Source of the DNA: Orientallactaga sibirica
Lineage: Eukaryota > Chordata > Mammalia > Rodentia > Dipodidae
DNA: 64,000 nucleotides
NCBI GenBank assembly: GCA_036365145.1
Contig: JAEOAD010000029.1
Span: forward strand, 22,181,001-22,245,000
Direction of reading: 5' to 3'
The notes beneath the pieces were generated by a model that worked only from the letters and a program-made list of their open reading frames with translations, made no database searches and was not told where the DNA came from. How positions within the stretch are numbered: the first letter of the stretch is position 1; each line of letters begins with the position of its first letter. Shown one piece after another: positions 50,669-60,660 of this stretch. The position numbers and the translations under genes were made by a program.

Positions 50669-52237
50669 TTACACCTCACATTCCCTCGCGGGCTGCTGGT
50701 GGCAGGTACAGGAGCCATACTCATTGATGATCACCAGGGCCCCCTCGATGTGGTTCGGTTTGTAATCAACGTAGTATTCCTGGGTAGACATGGCAGCCAT
50801 CTGATGCATGGCTTGCTTCTGCTTCTGCTTTCTGCGCTGCGTGACAAAGCACTGTCTGAGCTGCCTGAGGCTGGCCGGGAAACACTTCCAGGACACGTAG
50901 AGCACCAGGACCACGATGAGGAAGGAGAAGATGAGGGCCATGGTACCCGTGACCACTTTGTGGATCTGCACGGCGTTCTCCGCGTGCTCTCCTCCCGGGA
51001 GCGCCACGGTGGCAGGCTCGAAAGTGCCATCGCGCTGCCCCTCCCCGCCGTCCACGAACGTGGTGGCTGAAGTGTCAGGGGGCCCTAGGTCACTGCGGTT
51101 GGTGACAGCCGACAGGAGGTGGCCGCTGGTGGGCTCGGCCCCATCCTCGCACAGGTGGAAGGCATAGACAGCATCGAGGACGTCTTCGCCCTGTGCGTAC
51201 TCCGGGCTCGCGCACTGCAAGGTGCCGTCGTAGCGCCCCTGGAAGTTGTTGAGCCAGGATGCCAGAGCACACACGTTGCGCCCGCAGTCCCACAGGTTCC
51301 CAGCCAGGGTGATGCTAGTAAGGGACTTCCAGGAGTTGAGGATACGGGGCTCGATGTAGGTGAGGCGGTTGGAGTCCAGCTGCAGGGACTGCAGGTGCGG
51401 CACGGTCTCAAACACGTGGGGTTCCATGTACTCAATCTCGTTGCCCGACAGGTCCATTTTCTCCAGATTCCAAATCCAGTCCAGGGAGCTGACCACAATG
51501 GCCACCTTATTCCGTCTCAGGCAGAGCGAGTTCAGGGAGATGAGGCGCGGGAAGTGGGCGAAGTTCACCTTGACCAGGTCGTTATGCTCCAGGTGCAGCT
51601 CGGTGAGCTTAAACAAGCCGGCGAAAGAGTTGCGCGCCAGACTCTTGAGCTGATTGTATCCTATGTCGAGAAACTTGAGGCTGCGGCAGTCCTGGAAGAT
51701 GCGCACGGGCACGAACTGGATGGCGTTGGCCCGCATGTGCAGAGTGGTGAGCTTCCGCAGCCCGTGGAAGAGGTCGGGCGCGAGCGCCTGCAGCTTGTTG
51801 TAGGACAGGTCCACGCTGCGCAGGTTGGGCATGGGCCGGAAGGTGGTGTTGGCCAGCTGGGTGATCTGGTTGGAACTCAGTGTCAGTTCCTTAACTCGGC
51901 GCAGTTTCTGAAAGGCGTCCCCCTGCACCGAACAGATGTGATTGTGGTCCAGATACAGCCACGTGAGCTGCATTAACCCGCTGAACTGGCCGGCGCGCAG
52001 CTCCGAGAGGCTGTTGTAGCGCAGCGACAAGCCCAGCAGGCCGGACAGGTTGTGCGGCGCCTCGGTGAGGTTGAGCGCCTCGCAGTACAGCAGCCGCCCC
52101 TCGCACCGGCACAGCTGCGGGCACCCGCTGGGGGCGGCGGGCAGCATCTGAAAGCAGGCCCCCAGCAGACACAAGACCACCCCCGAGGGCCTCCTCAGCA
52201 GCCAGTGTAGACAGAGACCGAGCAGCAGGAAATCCAT
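50669..52237 (-). CDS. LRRTM1: LRRTM1, leucine-rich repeat transmembrane neuronal protein 1
   Basis: Intact 522-codon ORF, the length I recall for mammalian LRRTM1, in one coding exon as usual for the family. LRRTMs are postsynaptic type I membrane proteins of excitatory synapses; they bind presynaptic neurexins and promote presynaptic differentiation. Order of parts: signal peptide about 1-34; cysteine-capped LRRNT (Cys39, 43, 45, 52; [14 protein letters not shown]); about ten 24-residue LRRs from about 64 to 313 (for example [22 protein letters not shown]); LRRCT with Cys318, 323, 342, 363; an acidic or Thr-rich stalk; one membrane helix about 428-450; then a basic cytoplasmic tail (RRKQKQKQ) ending in ECEV, the family's C-terminal PDZ-type motif. 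N-glycosylation sequons lie at N56, N63, N130 and N380. The start is chosen because it opens directly on the signal peptide and gives the family length. The frame has no break. Telling LRRTM1 from LRRTM2-4 rests on remembered sequence, with near identity throughout. Confidence 0.97.
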   Translation of the reverse strand: MDFLLLGLCLHWLLRRPSGVVLCLLGACFQMLPAAPSGCPQLCRCEGRLLYCEALNLTEAPHNLSGLLGLSLRYNSLSELRAGQFSGLMQLTWLYLDHNHICSVQGDAFQKLRRVKELTLSSNQITQLANTTFRPMPNLRSVDLSYNKLQALAPDLFHGLRKLTTLHMRANAIQFVPVRIFQDCRSLKFLDIGYNQLKSLARNSFAGLFKLTELHLEHNDLVKVNFAHFPRLISLNSLCLRRNKVAIVVSSLDWIWNLEKMDLSGNEIEYMEPHVFETVPHLQSLQLDSNRLTYIEPRILNSWKSLTSITLAGNLWDCGRNVCALASWLNNFQGRYDGTLQCASPEYAQGEDVLDAVYAFHLCEDGAEPTSGHLLSAVTNRSDLGPPDTSATTFVDGGEGQRDGTFEPATVALPGGEHAENAVQIHKVVTGTMALIFSFLIVVLVLYVSWKCFPASLRQLRQCFVTQRRKQKQKQAMHQMAAMSTQEYYVDYKPNHIEGALVIINEYGSCTCHQQPARECEV

Positions 52238-52275
52238 TAGCGAGAATCTTCCCAGAGAGACTGGAGAATGTCCAT
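52237..52275 (-). CDS. 12-codon upstream ORF of LRRTM1 with overlapping stop/start
   Basis: Directly upstream of LRRTM1 there is an ATG at 52275-52273 opening 12 codons ([12 protein letters not shown]). It ends in TAA at 52239-52237. The last A of that TAA is the first base of the LRRTM1 ATG, giving a TAATG junction. The uORF is out of frame with LRRTM1. It has G at +4 but C at -3, a moderate start context. It is the only ATG between the predicted acceptor (52296) and the main start. Such an arrangement could restrain LRRTM1 translation or feed it by termination-reinitiation. Whether it is translated is inference. Confidence 0.5.
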   Translation of the reverse strand: MDILQSLWEDSR

Positions 52276-52296
52276 TGGAAGCGTTCGGTCAGAAAT

Positions 52297-52588
52297 CTAC
52301 ATCATATTTTATTCCGAGGGACAGGGAGCGGGGGAGGGGGAGAAAAGGGCAGAAATCAAATCAATATCGAGAAATGCAGGATTCCCTCCCCCCCCCACCT
52401 CCTCTCTCCCAGAGCCACACGTTCACCTCTAAGCATGCAAAAGCTGGGCGACATAGAAAGTTCACAGCCACGCAAAGATCAAAGACAGGGTGATGTGGTT
52501 CATGTTAGATGCGGCAGCAAAGAAGGGCGGAAAAAAAAAAAAACAAAAAAAAATCTTCGGTAAAGAATTTAATTAAAAAGTGTCTTAC
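52297..52588 (-). other. LRRTM1: Predicted 5'UTR intron of LRRTM1 (292 nt)
   Basis: Read on the minus strand, a strong donor GGGTGG|GTAAGA sits with its GT at 52588-52587. An acceptor ending GATGTAG lies at 52303-52297. It is preceded by a C/T-rich run (about 52320-52345) with no AG between tract and acceptor. Splicing would join a 5' exon ending at 52589 to the coding exon starting at 52296, leaving 59 nt of 5'UTR before the ATG. LRRTM1 is known to have a non-coding first exon; these exact sites are my prediction. The interval also holds an A-rich run (52531-52553) and no other feature. Confidence 0.4.
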
Positions 52589-52636
52589 CCACCCTTTTCC
52601 AGAGAGTGACAACCTCCATTCAGCTGCTTCCTTTGT

Positions 52637-53250
52637 GTGCAGACTAATTATATGCAGGGCGAGAGAAGACCCCTCTGTGTTTCCGAGGCAGCCCGGCCCC
52701 GCGGCCGGCCGATCTGGCAGGCGCACAATGTCTCACTTTGCTGCCGCGCTCGGGGCTGCGAGGGCGGCCGGCGAGGCTGGGAGACGGTTTCCACGACCCG
52801 CAAGTTTCCCAACTCCGTGCCGGAGCCGGAGCCGGAGCCCCAGGAGCCCCAGGAGCCCGGGCTTTGCCTCTCTCCTGCCTCCGTCCTTTTCCTCTGCAGT
52901 CCGGACTGTGACGCGGTGGGGGAAAAAAACTCCCAACTCGGGGCTCGCGACTCCCCAGGATCTGACAGTCTGGTGGAAGTCCGTCATTGGAAACGACCAC
53001 CACAGACCGGCGCCAGCTCGGAGTCCACGGAGATCGCCAGCCATTCGCGCCCGGGGCAGCTGCGGAGAGCGGGCTCGCTCATGCTTTGCGGGCGGCGGCG
53101 TGCGGAGCGGCGCGGGGCGCGGGGCGCGGGGAGGCGCCGGCTCCCTCCTCCGCCAGGCAGTGCGCGGCCGCGCGAGCCTGCACCGGCACCTACTGCTCAC
53201 TGAGTGTCGTAAGCGGCTCACGATCGTGCGTCTTCTCCGAGCACCTCAGA
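52637..53250. promoter_or_regulatory. CpG island: likely LRRTM1 promoter and possible CTNNA2 internal promoter
   Basis: GC content and CpG density jump here against an AT-rich surround (many CG steps, for example 53085-53175, with GGGGCGCGGGGCGCGGGG-type runs). It lies immediately 5' of the LRRTM1 coding exon. A TATA-like CATATAATTAG on the minus strand lies at about 52644-52654. Human LRRTM1/CTNNA2 is reported to have bidirectional promoter activity, giving truncated CTNNA2 transcripts from the opposite strand. A candidate plus-strand donor (GTC|GTAAGC, GT at 53209-53210) lies at the island's far edge. A small GGAGCC tandem repeat occurs at 52822-52860. ORFs across the island are a by-product of GC richness. 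Confidence 0.7.
53209..53214 (+). other. Candidate 5' splice site for a CTNNA2 alternative first exon
   Basis: The hexamer GTAAGC follows TGTC at the distal edge of the CpG island on the strand expected for CTNNA2. It is a fair but not perfect donor match. It is offered only because an internal CTNNA2 promoter next to LRRTM1 is known in human; no transcript evidence is available here. Confidence 0.2.
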
Positions 53251-53587
53251 CATGGGCAGATTGAAAAGGGGGTGGGCAGAAAACCAACATTTTACAGAAC
53301 CTCTAAAGTAATCTATGTTCTTTGATGAAATGGAAAACACTCTCAGCTTTTTTTGTCCATATTTCGACCAAAGAGGGGGGAGGGGTGGAATAGGAGGAAA
53401 ATCACCAATGACAAGACATTTCCAAATGGAAAACTGAAATATTCTGTGCTCCGCTTTTAAGGCTATCCTAACGTGTAAGAAGTAGGAATCTGTAACGAAA
53501 TCAAGAAATCAACATTTGTTCCCTTGCTTTACCAGAGCAACTCGAGGGAAGGCAAAAGAAAGCATTGATTTGGAGCTATGATGCATA

Positions 53588-53724
53588 TTCTCTCCCTCCC
53601 TCCCTCTCTCTCTCTCCCTCCCTCCTTCCTTCTCCCCCTCTCTCCTTCTCCCCCTCCCTCCTTCCCCTCCTCCTCCCCCCCCTCCTCCCCCTCCACTCTT
53701 TCCTCCCTCCCCTTCCCCCCCCCC
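53588..53724 (+). repeat. Promoter-proximal polypyrimidine tract
   Basis: Plus-strand bases 53588-53694 are all C or T (107 nt). After a single A the tract resumes to 53724. It is built from CCCT, CTCT and C-run units. The minus strand is correspondingly G/A with several runs of four or more G. Mirror-like purine/pyrimidine DNA of this kind can form triplexes, and the G runs can form quadruplexes. It lies about 0.35 kb beyond the LRRTM1 CpG island. Its ORFs are compositional artefacts. Confidence 0.9.
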
Positions 53725-55014
53725 AGCACTGGTGTTCTGCAGTGACTCTTTGCAGCAGGCATGGAGGATGCTTTTCCAGCCCACCCTGTTGGAGGAGCCA
53801 TCTAAGTCCTGATGATGTGAGAGGGATGCAGTAGTGCTGAGATCTGTGTCTGTGTACAGAGACAGTGAAGGGTCTCACACAGAGACTCCCCAGTGTACAT
53901 GGATATCTATGAAGTACACTGGGTGAGGACTGTGCTGCATGGCATGTGAAAGGCTGTTCGAGGTGATTGCATTATGTTACCCCGGGGAGTGTGTGGTAGA
54001 CAGTGTCTGGAGAAAGGTTCACCTAAATCATTAGGAAGCCTTCTCCTCATCCGCTCATCTCCAGTTCAGCTTTGAGGTAGTGCTGCTTTTCCTCTGAGTG
54101 TGAGGAAAGCCTTTGTCTGAATTTTGCCCATCCTCAATTGCTTAGACATCTTGTGATGAACGAGGGCCCTCCTCTGGTTCCAACAAATCTGGAAGGTGGT
54201 TGTACTGCTATTGTCAGAGACTTGTTGGTCATCTGTTAAAAAATTAGGATGGAGAGCTTTTACATACTCTGAAGAACTGAGTCTGTCTCTTCTAGTGACA
54301 GGTTTGATTGGCATCCTTCTGGGTCTGACTTGAGCCCGTGATGAACTGTTCCTCTAACCTCACAAGCCTTTCTGAAGTACTACATAGCCAGAACTATGCC
54401 ATGGTTTATTTATCATTTTGAAATAAAATCAAACTTTCAACCTGTAACTATAAAAGGAAGAAAAAAAGTTCCGAGTAAGACCTCAGGGAATGAAAGCATG
54501 TGACTGTCTAACTCCGGTCTTTGCATTCTGGTCGTTTCTGTCTCTCTTTGCTAGGAATGATGATGGGTTGCCAGAGCTCCCAGGTTGAGTAGACAGGTGG
54601 AATGTTTGGTCTGGTTCTTAATATCCAAGCTGGAGAGACCAACTATTGGAATTAAGGTCACCCTAGTGTGATGGTACTTTTCAGGAAAAGTCATATGAAC
54701 AGGGCATGAATCATTCCATTTTGTATTCATCTGAGCTCTGCCCTGGTCATTCACCTCAAAGATGCATCATTTAATTGAAAAGAACACAAATCTGAAATGT
54801 CCTAGACATCACATGCTGTCTTAGGAGCCAGAAGAGACATTAGAAAATCAGCCCCCTTCATTTTGAACGTGACCAAACTGAGGCAGAGAGACATGTGGGT
54901 GTTGTCCAAGGTCAGAGAGCTTGTTACTGCACAGATGGCCTTTTGCTGGTCCTCCTCAAGGTGCTGTTCTTCTTTTGCATGTGTTAAGTGTCTGTGGTGT
55001 GTATTCAATTTTCA
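53725..55014. other. Unique DNA upstream of LRRTM1, with a MIR-like patch
   Basis: No SINE of the young families and no gene recognised. Bases 54840-54945 (CTTCATTTTGAACGTGACC, AAACTGAGGCAGAGAGACAT, CCAAGGTCAGAGAGCTTG) resemble MIR. Confidence 0.5.
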
Positions 55015-55295
55015 CATATATGTAAGTGCATGTGTGTGTGTGAGAGAGAGAGTGCAGGTCAGAGGTCAACTTCTGTGACTTCCTCAATCACTGTCTATCT
55101 TATTTTTTTGAGACACGGTTTCTCATTCATCTGGAAAAGACTAGCTAACCAGCCATCCCCAGAGATGGTCCTGTAACCACCTCCCCAGCACTGGGATTAC
55201 AGGCATGCACTACTATGCTTTTTACATATGTGCTGGGATCCCAACAGAGTCCCTCATTCTTGGATGCAAGCATTTTACCAACTGAGCCGCCTTTG
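55015..55295 (-). mobile_element. B3-type SINE
   Basis: GCAGGTCAGAGGTCAACTTC, TTTTTTGAGACACGGTTTCT, GCACTGGGATTACAGGCATG and the reversed head TTTTACCAACTGAGCCGCC. Confidence 0.75.
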
Positions 55296-55832
55296 GTGGT
55301 CTTCGTTGTCACCTCTTATCACTCTTGACTCCTACAACACTGGACTGGGCACCAGGAAGTTTTGTCCTGGCTCTTCCTAAGGTGCTGCAGTACACTTTAA
55401 CAGACAAACAATTTCACCATCAAGTGGTTTCACATCTTGCCAAAACAATTATTCCTGACAGCATGCTGGCTGATTGAGCTATAAACTCTAAAGGATTGGA
55501 GGAGTGTGGTTGGGCAGGCACAGGCAGGGTAAACAGTGGCCAGCCATTCAGTAAGTACTGTGAAATAAGCCACCCAATCCCTATGGCTGCTGGGAAGAAA
55601 ATCTTTGTCATGCATGCAGCTTGGCAAAGGGGTGGCAGAGGCTGCCAAATGGCCAAGAAGAGGTCCCACTTTGGATGTCACTTGATTTGTAGAGCTAGTA
55701 CCGAGAGGCAGAAAAGAGTTGAGTGCTGGCAAGAAGAAAAGAGAATAAAATTAAATGCACCACATTTATATGTGAGTTTTTTTAAGTATGCCACTCAAAA
55801 TTTATATGGTCCTAGGCTGTAACTATCTATGT

Positions 55833-55876
55833 GTATGTATGTATGTATGTATGTATGTATGTATGTATGTATGTAT
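55833..55876. repeat. (GTAT)11 microsatellite
   Basis: A perfect tetranucleotide run of about 44 bp. Confidence 0.95.
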
Positions 55877-56273
55877 TGTTTTTTACATCTTCCTGCAAGG
55901 CTTCTCATCTGTATGGTATCTTTAAACCCTTCTCACCTCTAATGTGGCAAGTTGCATCTTTGCTACAGTTTTAAATCCTTTGGCAGAACTGTATACATTA
56001 ACAGATTGAAATGAGCTTTATTGAAATTTAGCTATTCTAAGTCATCTAAGTTGCAGAATCCCAATTTATTATGTATTTAAAGCATACCCACACTGATTAA
56101 ATCAATGCAAATTAGGTTAAATAAGAACATGAATCAAGTGTTTCAGCAAAGTTGAGTGGAGAAATGACAACTTTTGAGTCACCACAGCAAGTTGATATGG
56201 CTGTTTATCACAAATTTCAATTCCAGGCTTCTAAGTGTCCAATGTACTAAAGTGGAAATAAGAAAGCTCACCT

Positions 56274-56445
56274 TGCTGGGCATGGTGGCTAACACCTTTA
56301 ATCTCAGAACTTGGGAGGCAGAGGTAGGAGGATTCCTGTGAGTTCCAGGCCACCCTGAAATTACAGAGTGAAGTACATGTCAGCCTGGGCTAGAGAGAGA
56401 CCTTACCTTGAAAATTAATTAAAAAAAAAAAAACATAAAAAACCC
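56274..56445 (+). mobile_element. B1-type SINE
   Basis: TTGCTGGGCATGGTGGCTAA ... GAGAGACCTTACCTTGAAAA followed by an A-rich tail. Confidence 0.85.
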
Positions 56446-57385
56446 TCAACTTAAATTCTTTCTCTTTTCTCCTGTCTTGTGAGGACATTAGATTCACCAA
56501 GTTGTGAGGTGGATTATATACTCAATCTTTTCTTCTAGGCTAACCTCAGATACCTGACAATGTCTTCATCATCAGTGTTGAATAGTGAAAGAGACACTGG
56601 TTCCATGCTTTGAAAACACCGTTGACATTGCCTGTGCTTATACAGGGCACAAGCTTGAGCCCATCTTGATGAAAGGTTATTCCATCAGTTCCACAGACAG
56701 GGCACCAAAAATACTTTGTGAAACCATCATGTCAATGTAGAATTGGGAATGGAAGCCAGGCCACCTACCTGCTGCCAGAAAGGATACAAATATTAAAATG
56801 TGAGTTCAGCAAATGGGAAGGAAGTCTGGGGTAGGTACAGTGTAAATCAGATTTCCAAAACACAATCTTTAAATGTTGGGTGTGGGGGAAGAAGAAGAGA
56901 AATACTCCTGGAGCCAGCTTGGTGCAGTTTCAGAAGGAGACATCTCACTTGTAGGAGGAGGTACTCCATGTTGTGATATGGGGTTGGGGATGAAGGAAGT
57001 GACACGTGCATATGGTATATATACATGGTACATCAGTAGCCCTGAAGTTCACCTCCATTTTATTCATTTTAGTCAAAACAGTTTATGAACAAAGAGATGC
57101 AAGTGCCAAATTCTGGAATGAGCTTGTGTTCTGAATACTGGTTTTTCTTCCTGTAGTCTTTGCCAGTGTTCAAAGAAAGAGAAACTCAACTATTGCTGTT
57201 AATGTTCTGTCATTGCTGTTACCAGCCTGGACCTTGATCTTTATGCTGTTGTCTTTAATTTTCAGTAGCAGTGAACCATGGCTTTTCTTTAAAAGGAAAC
57301 GCTTAGAGGAATTGGGGGAGGGCTGGAGGCACTATTTCAAAAGGAAAGAATTAACCTCATTGTTTCTGTGAGCACACTCCACACA

Positions 57386-57409
57386 GCAGGCACTTTATAA
57401 AGTGCCTGC
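57386..57409. other. 24-bp perfect palindrome
   Basis: Two 12-nt arms (GCAGGCACTTTA and TAAAGTGCCTGC) meet with no spacer. This is a perfect self-complementary 24-mer with TTTATAAA at its centre. Confidence 0.95.
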
Positions 57410-57562
57410 CCGCCCACACAGAGGTCCATGGAGCCCAAGGGTGAGGGTCCCATGGCTTCTTTCAGAAAGATTATTTAGAAGAAACAAAGTGGAAATGGGA
57501 AGGTCAGTCTTCTGACCCAATTGTATACTCCTCTTGAAACAAGGACAGTAAAATGGGTAGCA

Positions 57563-57564
<2 letters not shown>

Positions 57565-57599
<35 letters not shown>
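57565..57599 (+). repeat. 35-nt poly(A) run preceded by AAT
   Basis: An uninterrupted A run after GGTAGCAAT, which makes an AATAAA-like junction. No SINE body is recognisable upstream. It may be the tail of an unrecognised retroposed sequence or simply a grown A run. Confidence 0.8.
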
Positions 57600-57604
<5 letters not shown>

Positions 57605-58054
57605 GCTATGCTCAATGAATGACATGAGCAGTAGGGGTAAGCCAAAGAAGAGTCACCTAGATCTGTTAACCTAGCTCCCTTCTTAGGACTTCTCTGCATT
57701 ACTTCATGCACTTATCAGAGTGTGCGAGGCTGATCTATGTGTATGCTCTGTTTGCTTTTGATTTCCTTCTTTCTAACCTTCAAAGTGAATGTCAAATTTC
57801 TAGGATATTATTTAGCTGACCTCCAAGCCCCACCCCAATAAAGTGATCCCTCATTCCTTTCTATCCAGTTTACCTTTCCAATGTAGCTGTCCTGTTCACT
57901 TTATATGAGTATAGCAGTGATTTCTAGCTAGGCTATTTTAGAATGCAAAGGGTTGTTAAACATCTTGGAGTCGAGGAGTAAAAGTAGCTCAGTTAGGGTT
58001 CCTATTTTGCTATGTTTTTATTTTCATTCTGTCTTTTTGATATTCTTTTTCTTT

Positions 58055-58168
58055 TTTTAACTATGGTCTCATTATGTTGTAAGCAGGCTGGCCTTAAACT
58101 CACACCCTCTTGCTCTCCACCTGTCTAGTGCTGGGATTACAGTCATATGCCACCATGTATGGTTTATT
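58055..58168 (-). mobile_element. Old B1-like SINE
   Basis: ACTATGGTCTCATTATGTTG, CTGGCCTTAAACTCACACCC and GTGCTGGGATTACAGTCATA form a reversed, diverged B1-like body. Confidence 0.6.
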
Positions 58169-58544
58169 TTGATATCAATGTGACTTTGTACAAGTTGTCT
58201 TCTGTTAGTGAAATAGGACCAGGTATGACTACATGAAATGATATTTAAGGGAGTTCAATGAGATCATGTATTACAGTCTTGTGACTCAAAAATGTAGTCT
58301 AGGGACATCAGAGTTTGTTAGATATTCAGAATTTCAGAGCTCTTCCCAGAAGCACAGATTCTAAACTGCACTTAACCATTAGCCCTAAACAATTCAGAGA
58401 AGCCCTTGATCAGGAATTGAAGACTTCTAACCAGAGATAGAAATATAGGCACCAGTGATTCACTAGTATTATAATTGAGGAATTGAAGGGACAGAAGTGT
58501 TAAGCAAAGGCTAACCCTTGGTGGTGTGTATTTGTATGTATCAT

Positions 58545-58878
58545 GTGAAGGGTGTATTCACCTGTGTGTGCTCCATGAACATAAGTGCAGAGGCCAAGAG
58601 GAAGATGCCAGGTACCTTCCTCTATCACTCTTCAACCTTATTGCCCTGAGATAGACTCTCTCACTGAACCTGGCATTCCCCATTTTTTTTTCAATGATAC
58701 TATCTCACTATGGAGTTCTACTGATCTTCCTGTTTTACCCTCCCTCCATGCTAGGGTTGCAAAGTGCATACATACCACCATGCCCAGACCAACTTTGTAT
58801 GTGGGTGCTAGGGATTTAACTCAGGTCCTTATGCTTGCACAAAAAGGACTTTTACCACTAAGCCAACTCTTCAGCCCC
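58545..58878 (-). mobile_element. B3-type SINE
   Basis: GTGCAGAGGCCAAGAGGAAG, ACTATCTCACTATGGAGTTC, CCACCATGCCCAGACC and the reversed head TTTTACCACTAAGCCAACTC. Confidence 0.65.
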
Positions 58879-60130
58879 AAGAACAAATTTTCTGGATCAT
58901 GTTTTCTAGCCCCTGCTAGGTTGTAAAACATGGACTGTACGCTCCATCTGTCATGGTCTGTAGCATTAAAAAGATTGTTAAAAAAGATTTCAATAACCAG
59001 TATAGCAGAAGGCATAAAGCCCTCACAGCTACTAGATTGTATCATCTTTCTGCTGGACTTTTCCCATTTATCGTTAGGAAATAATGGTGTTCTGATGTTT
59101 GGCCAAAGCTGGTGACCTCATGTTACCCCAACAGGCAGAGTTGCAAAGTAATTGATCTGATGGGGCAGCCAGTATGTAGTTCCTTCTCACAATTATGGAA
59201 TAGTCAGGACAGCAGGGATAACTGAGGGAAAGAGGATTGAAGGTACATGAGAATTATCCTCCTAGAAAATCTATGATATTACCAAAGTTGGCTTATGCTA
59301 GTTCTGGGTTTTCTACCACTGCAAAACTGCTATTGCATGTGTGTACCTGAATATACTTGACATAGGAAAATGCAAAATAAAGACAAACTAAAAATATAAT
59401 TGATAATGACAATTATGTCAACTAAAACACAGTGATCCAGTATGCAGTTTGGGGGGGGGAGGTATTCTCTTCAAATTTGTCCCTCTTGTATAGTAATTAG
59501 ATTGTTGCTAATTGTGAGGCATTGTGCTGTGACCATTGTGCTCATGGAAATCTGATAGGTATAATTTTGTACATTTGTGCAACTATCATAAGTGAAATTG
59601 GTGTTTAAATGATGAAAGCTTGTGACAGACTGTCAATTCAAATGGTCCTCCTGTTATGTTGTATATGTTTCTGCTCCCAGCAACTCTTTTACTGCATTTC
59701 CCTTCTCTGCAGAAACCCCTGCACACCACATATTAACCCTCCTTAGGTTCCCCCACTCTTCATCTAGCTGGGGTACTAACTGAACTCTTTCTGACAGTTT
59801 TTGGTAACTGGGAACCACCATCCTCCATATCAACTTTTTTTTCTACTCAATTCTAGGGAGGTGATTCCAACTTAGAAAGTTAGCCTTTGGGATTTGAAGA
59901 CTTTCGCAATTCCTTCTGGTTACTCATGAGCATGTATTTCTTGTTAAGTAACAGGACAGGATCGCTAGAATGCTAATGCTTGTTAATGTCTGTCATTTTA
60001 CTAACTCAGTGCAACTAGAGATGCTCCGTAATGGTAAGAATATTCAAATATATTTGTGAAATGCACAAAAGACTATACTATCCTTTGGGATTCATAATGA
60101 ACTATTTATCTCAAACCTAGAAATCCTTAT

Positions 60131-60376
60131 GGGCTGGAGAGATGGCTTAGTGGCTAAAAGCCCCTTGCTTACAAAGCCAGATGGTCTGGGCTCTAGGACC
60201 CATATAAAGCCAGGTACACAAAGTGGTGCATACATCGGGAGTTCATTTACAGTGTTAACAAGCCCTGGTGCACCCATTCCCCAGCCACTCATTCTTTTCT
60301 CTTGTACATGTGCTAGCATATAACATGTGCACATATTCTCTCTTTCCTTATAAACAAATAAAAAAATATTTTTAAA
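60131..60376 (+). mobile_element. tRNA-derived SINE
   Basis: Head GGGCTGGAGAGATGGCTTAG, body CATATAAAGCCAGGTACACA, an unusual extension (TTGTACATGTGCTAGC) before the CT-rich segment, and an AATAAAAAA tail. Confidence 0.85.
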
Positions 60377-60511
60377 AACCCTTATTTTTAATGGACCTGC
60401 CTACTTACCTATGTAATTTACATTAAACCTGTATTCTTCTATGGATTTCAAAACATTTATTTAATTGTAGCCCATAGCTGCATTTGACTTTTAAGTTGAC
60501 TGTCCCCACAT

Positions 60512-60660
60512 GTGTTAGTCAGTTCTTCATTACTGTAACCTGAGATAAATCAGCATAACATGAAACAAGCTTTGTTTTCCAGCATGGTTTGGAAAGTTTT
60601 AGTCCACAACTGATTTTCTCCATTTGGTTTGCGGCCTGTGGAAATCACCCCTTAAAGTCA
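60512..60660 (-). mobile_element. Possible old LTR end fragment
   Basis: TGTGTTAGTCAGTTCTTCAT, TACTGTAACCTGAGATAAAT and CTCCATTTGGTTTGCGGCCT match wording of a reversed mammalian LTR end. The family is not assigned. Confidence 0.4.

Noticed and set aside
51119..51976. 285-codon plus-strand ORF antisense to LRRTM1
   Set aside because: It is a shadow of the GC-rich LRRTM1 codons, with no start context, domain or splice support of its own.
52509..53264. ORFs of 251, 188 and 162 codons across the CpG island on both strands
   Set aside because: Stop-poor because of high GC. The peptides are Arg/Pro/Ala-rich low complexity, which fits promoter DNA.
53509..53878. Gly/Glu/Arg-rich and Ser/Pro/Leu-rich ORFs
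   Set aside because: They are direct translations of the polypyrimidine tract in several frames.
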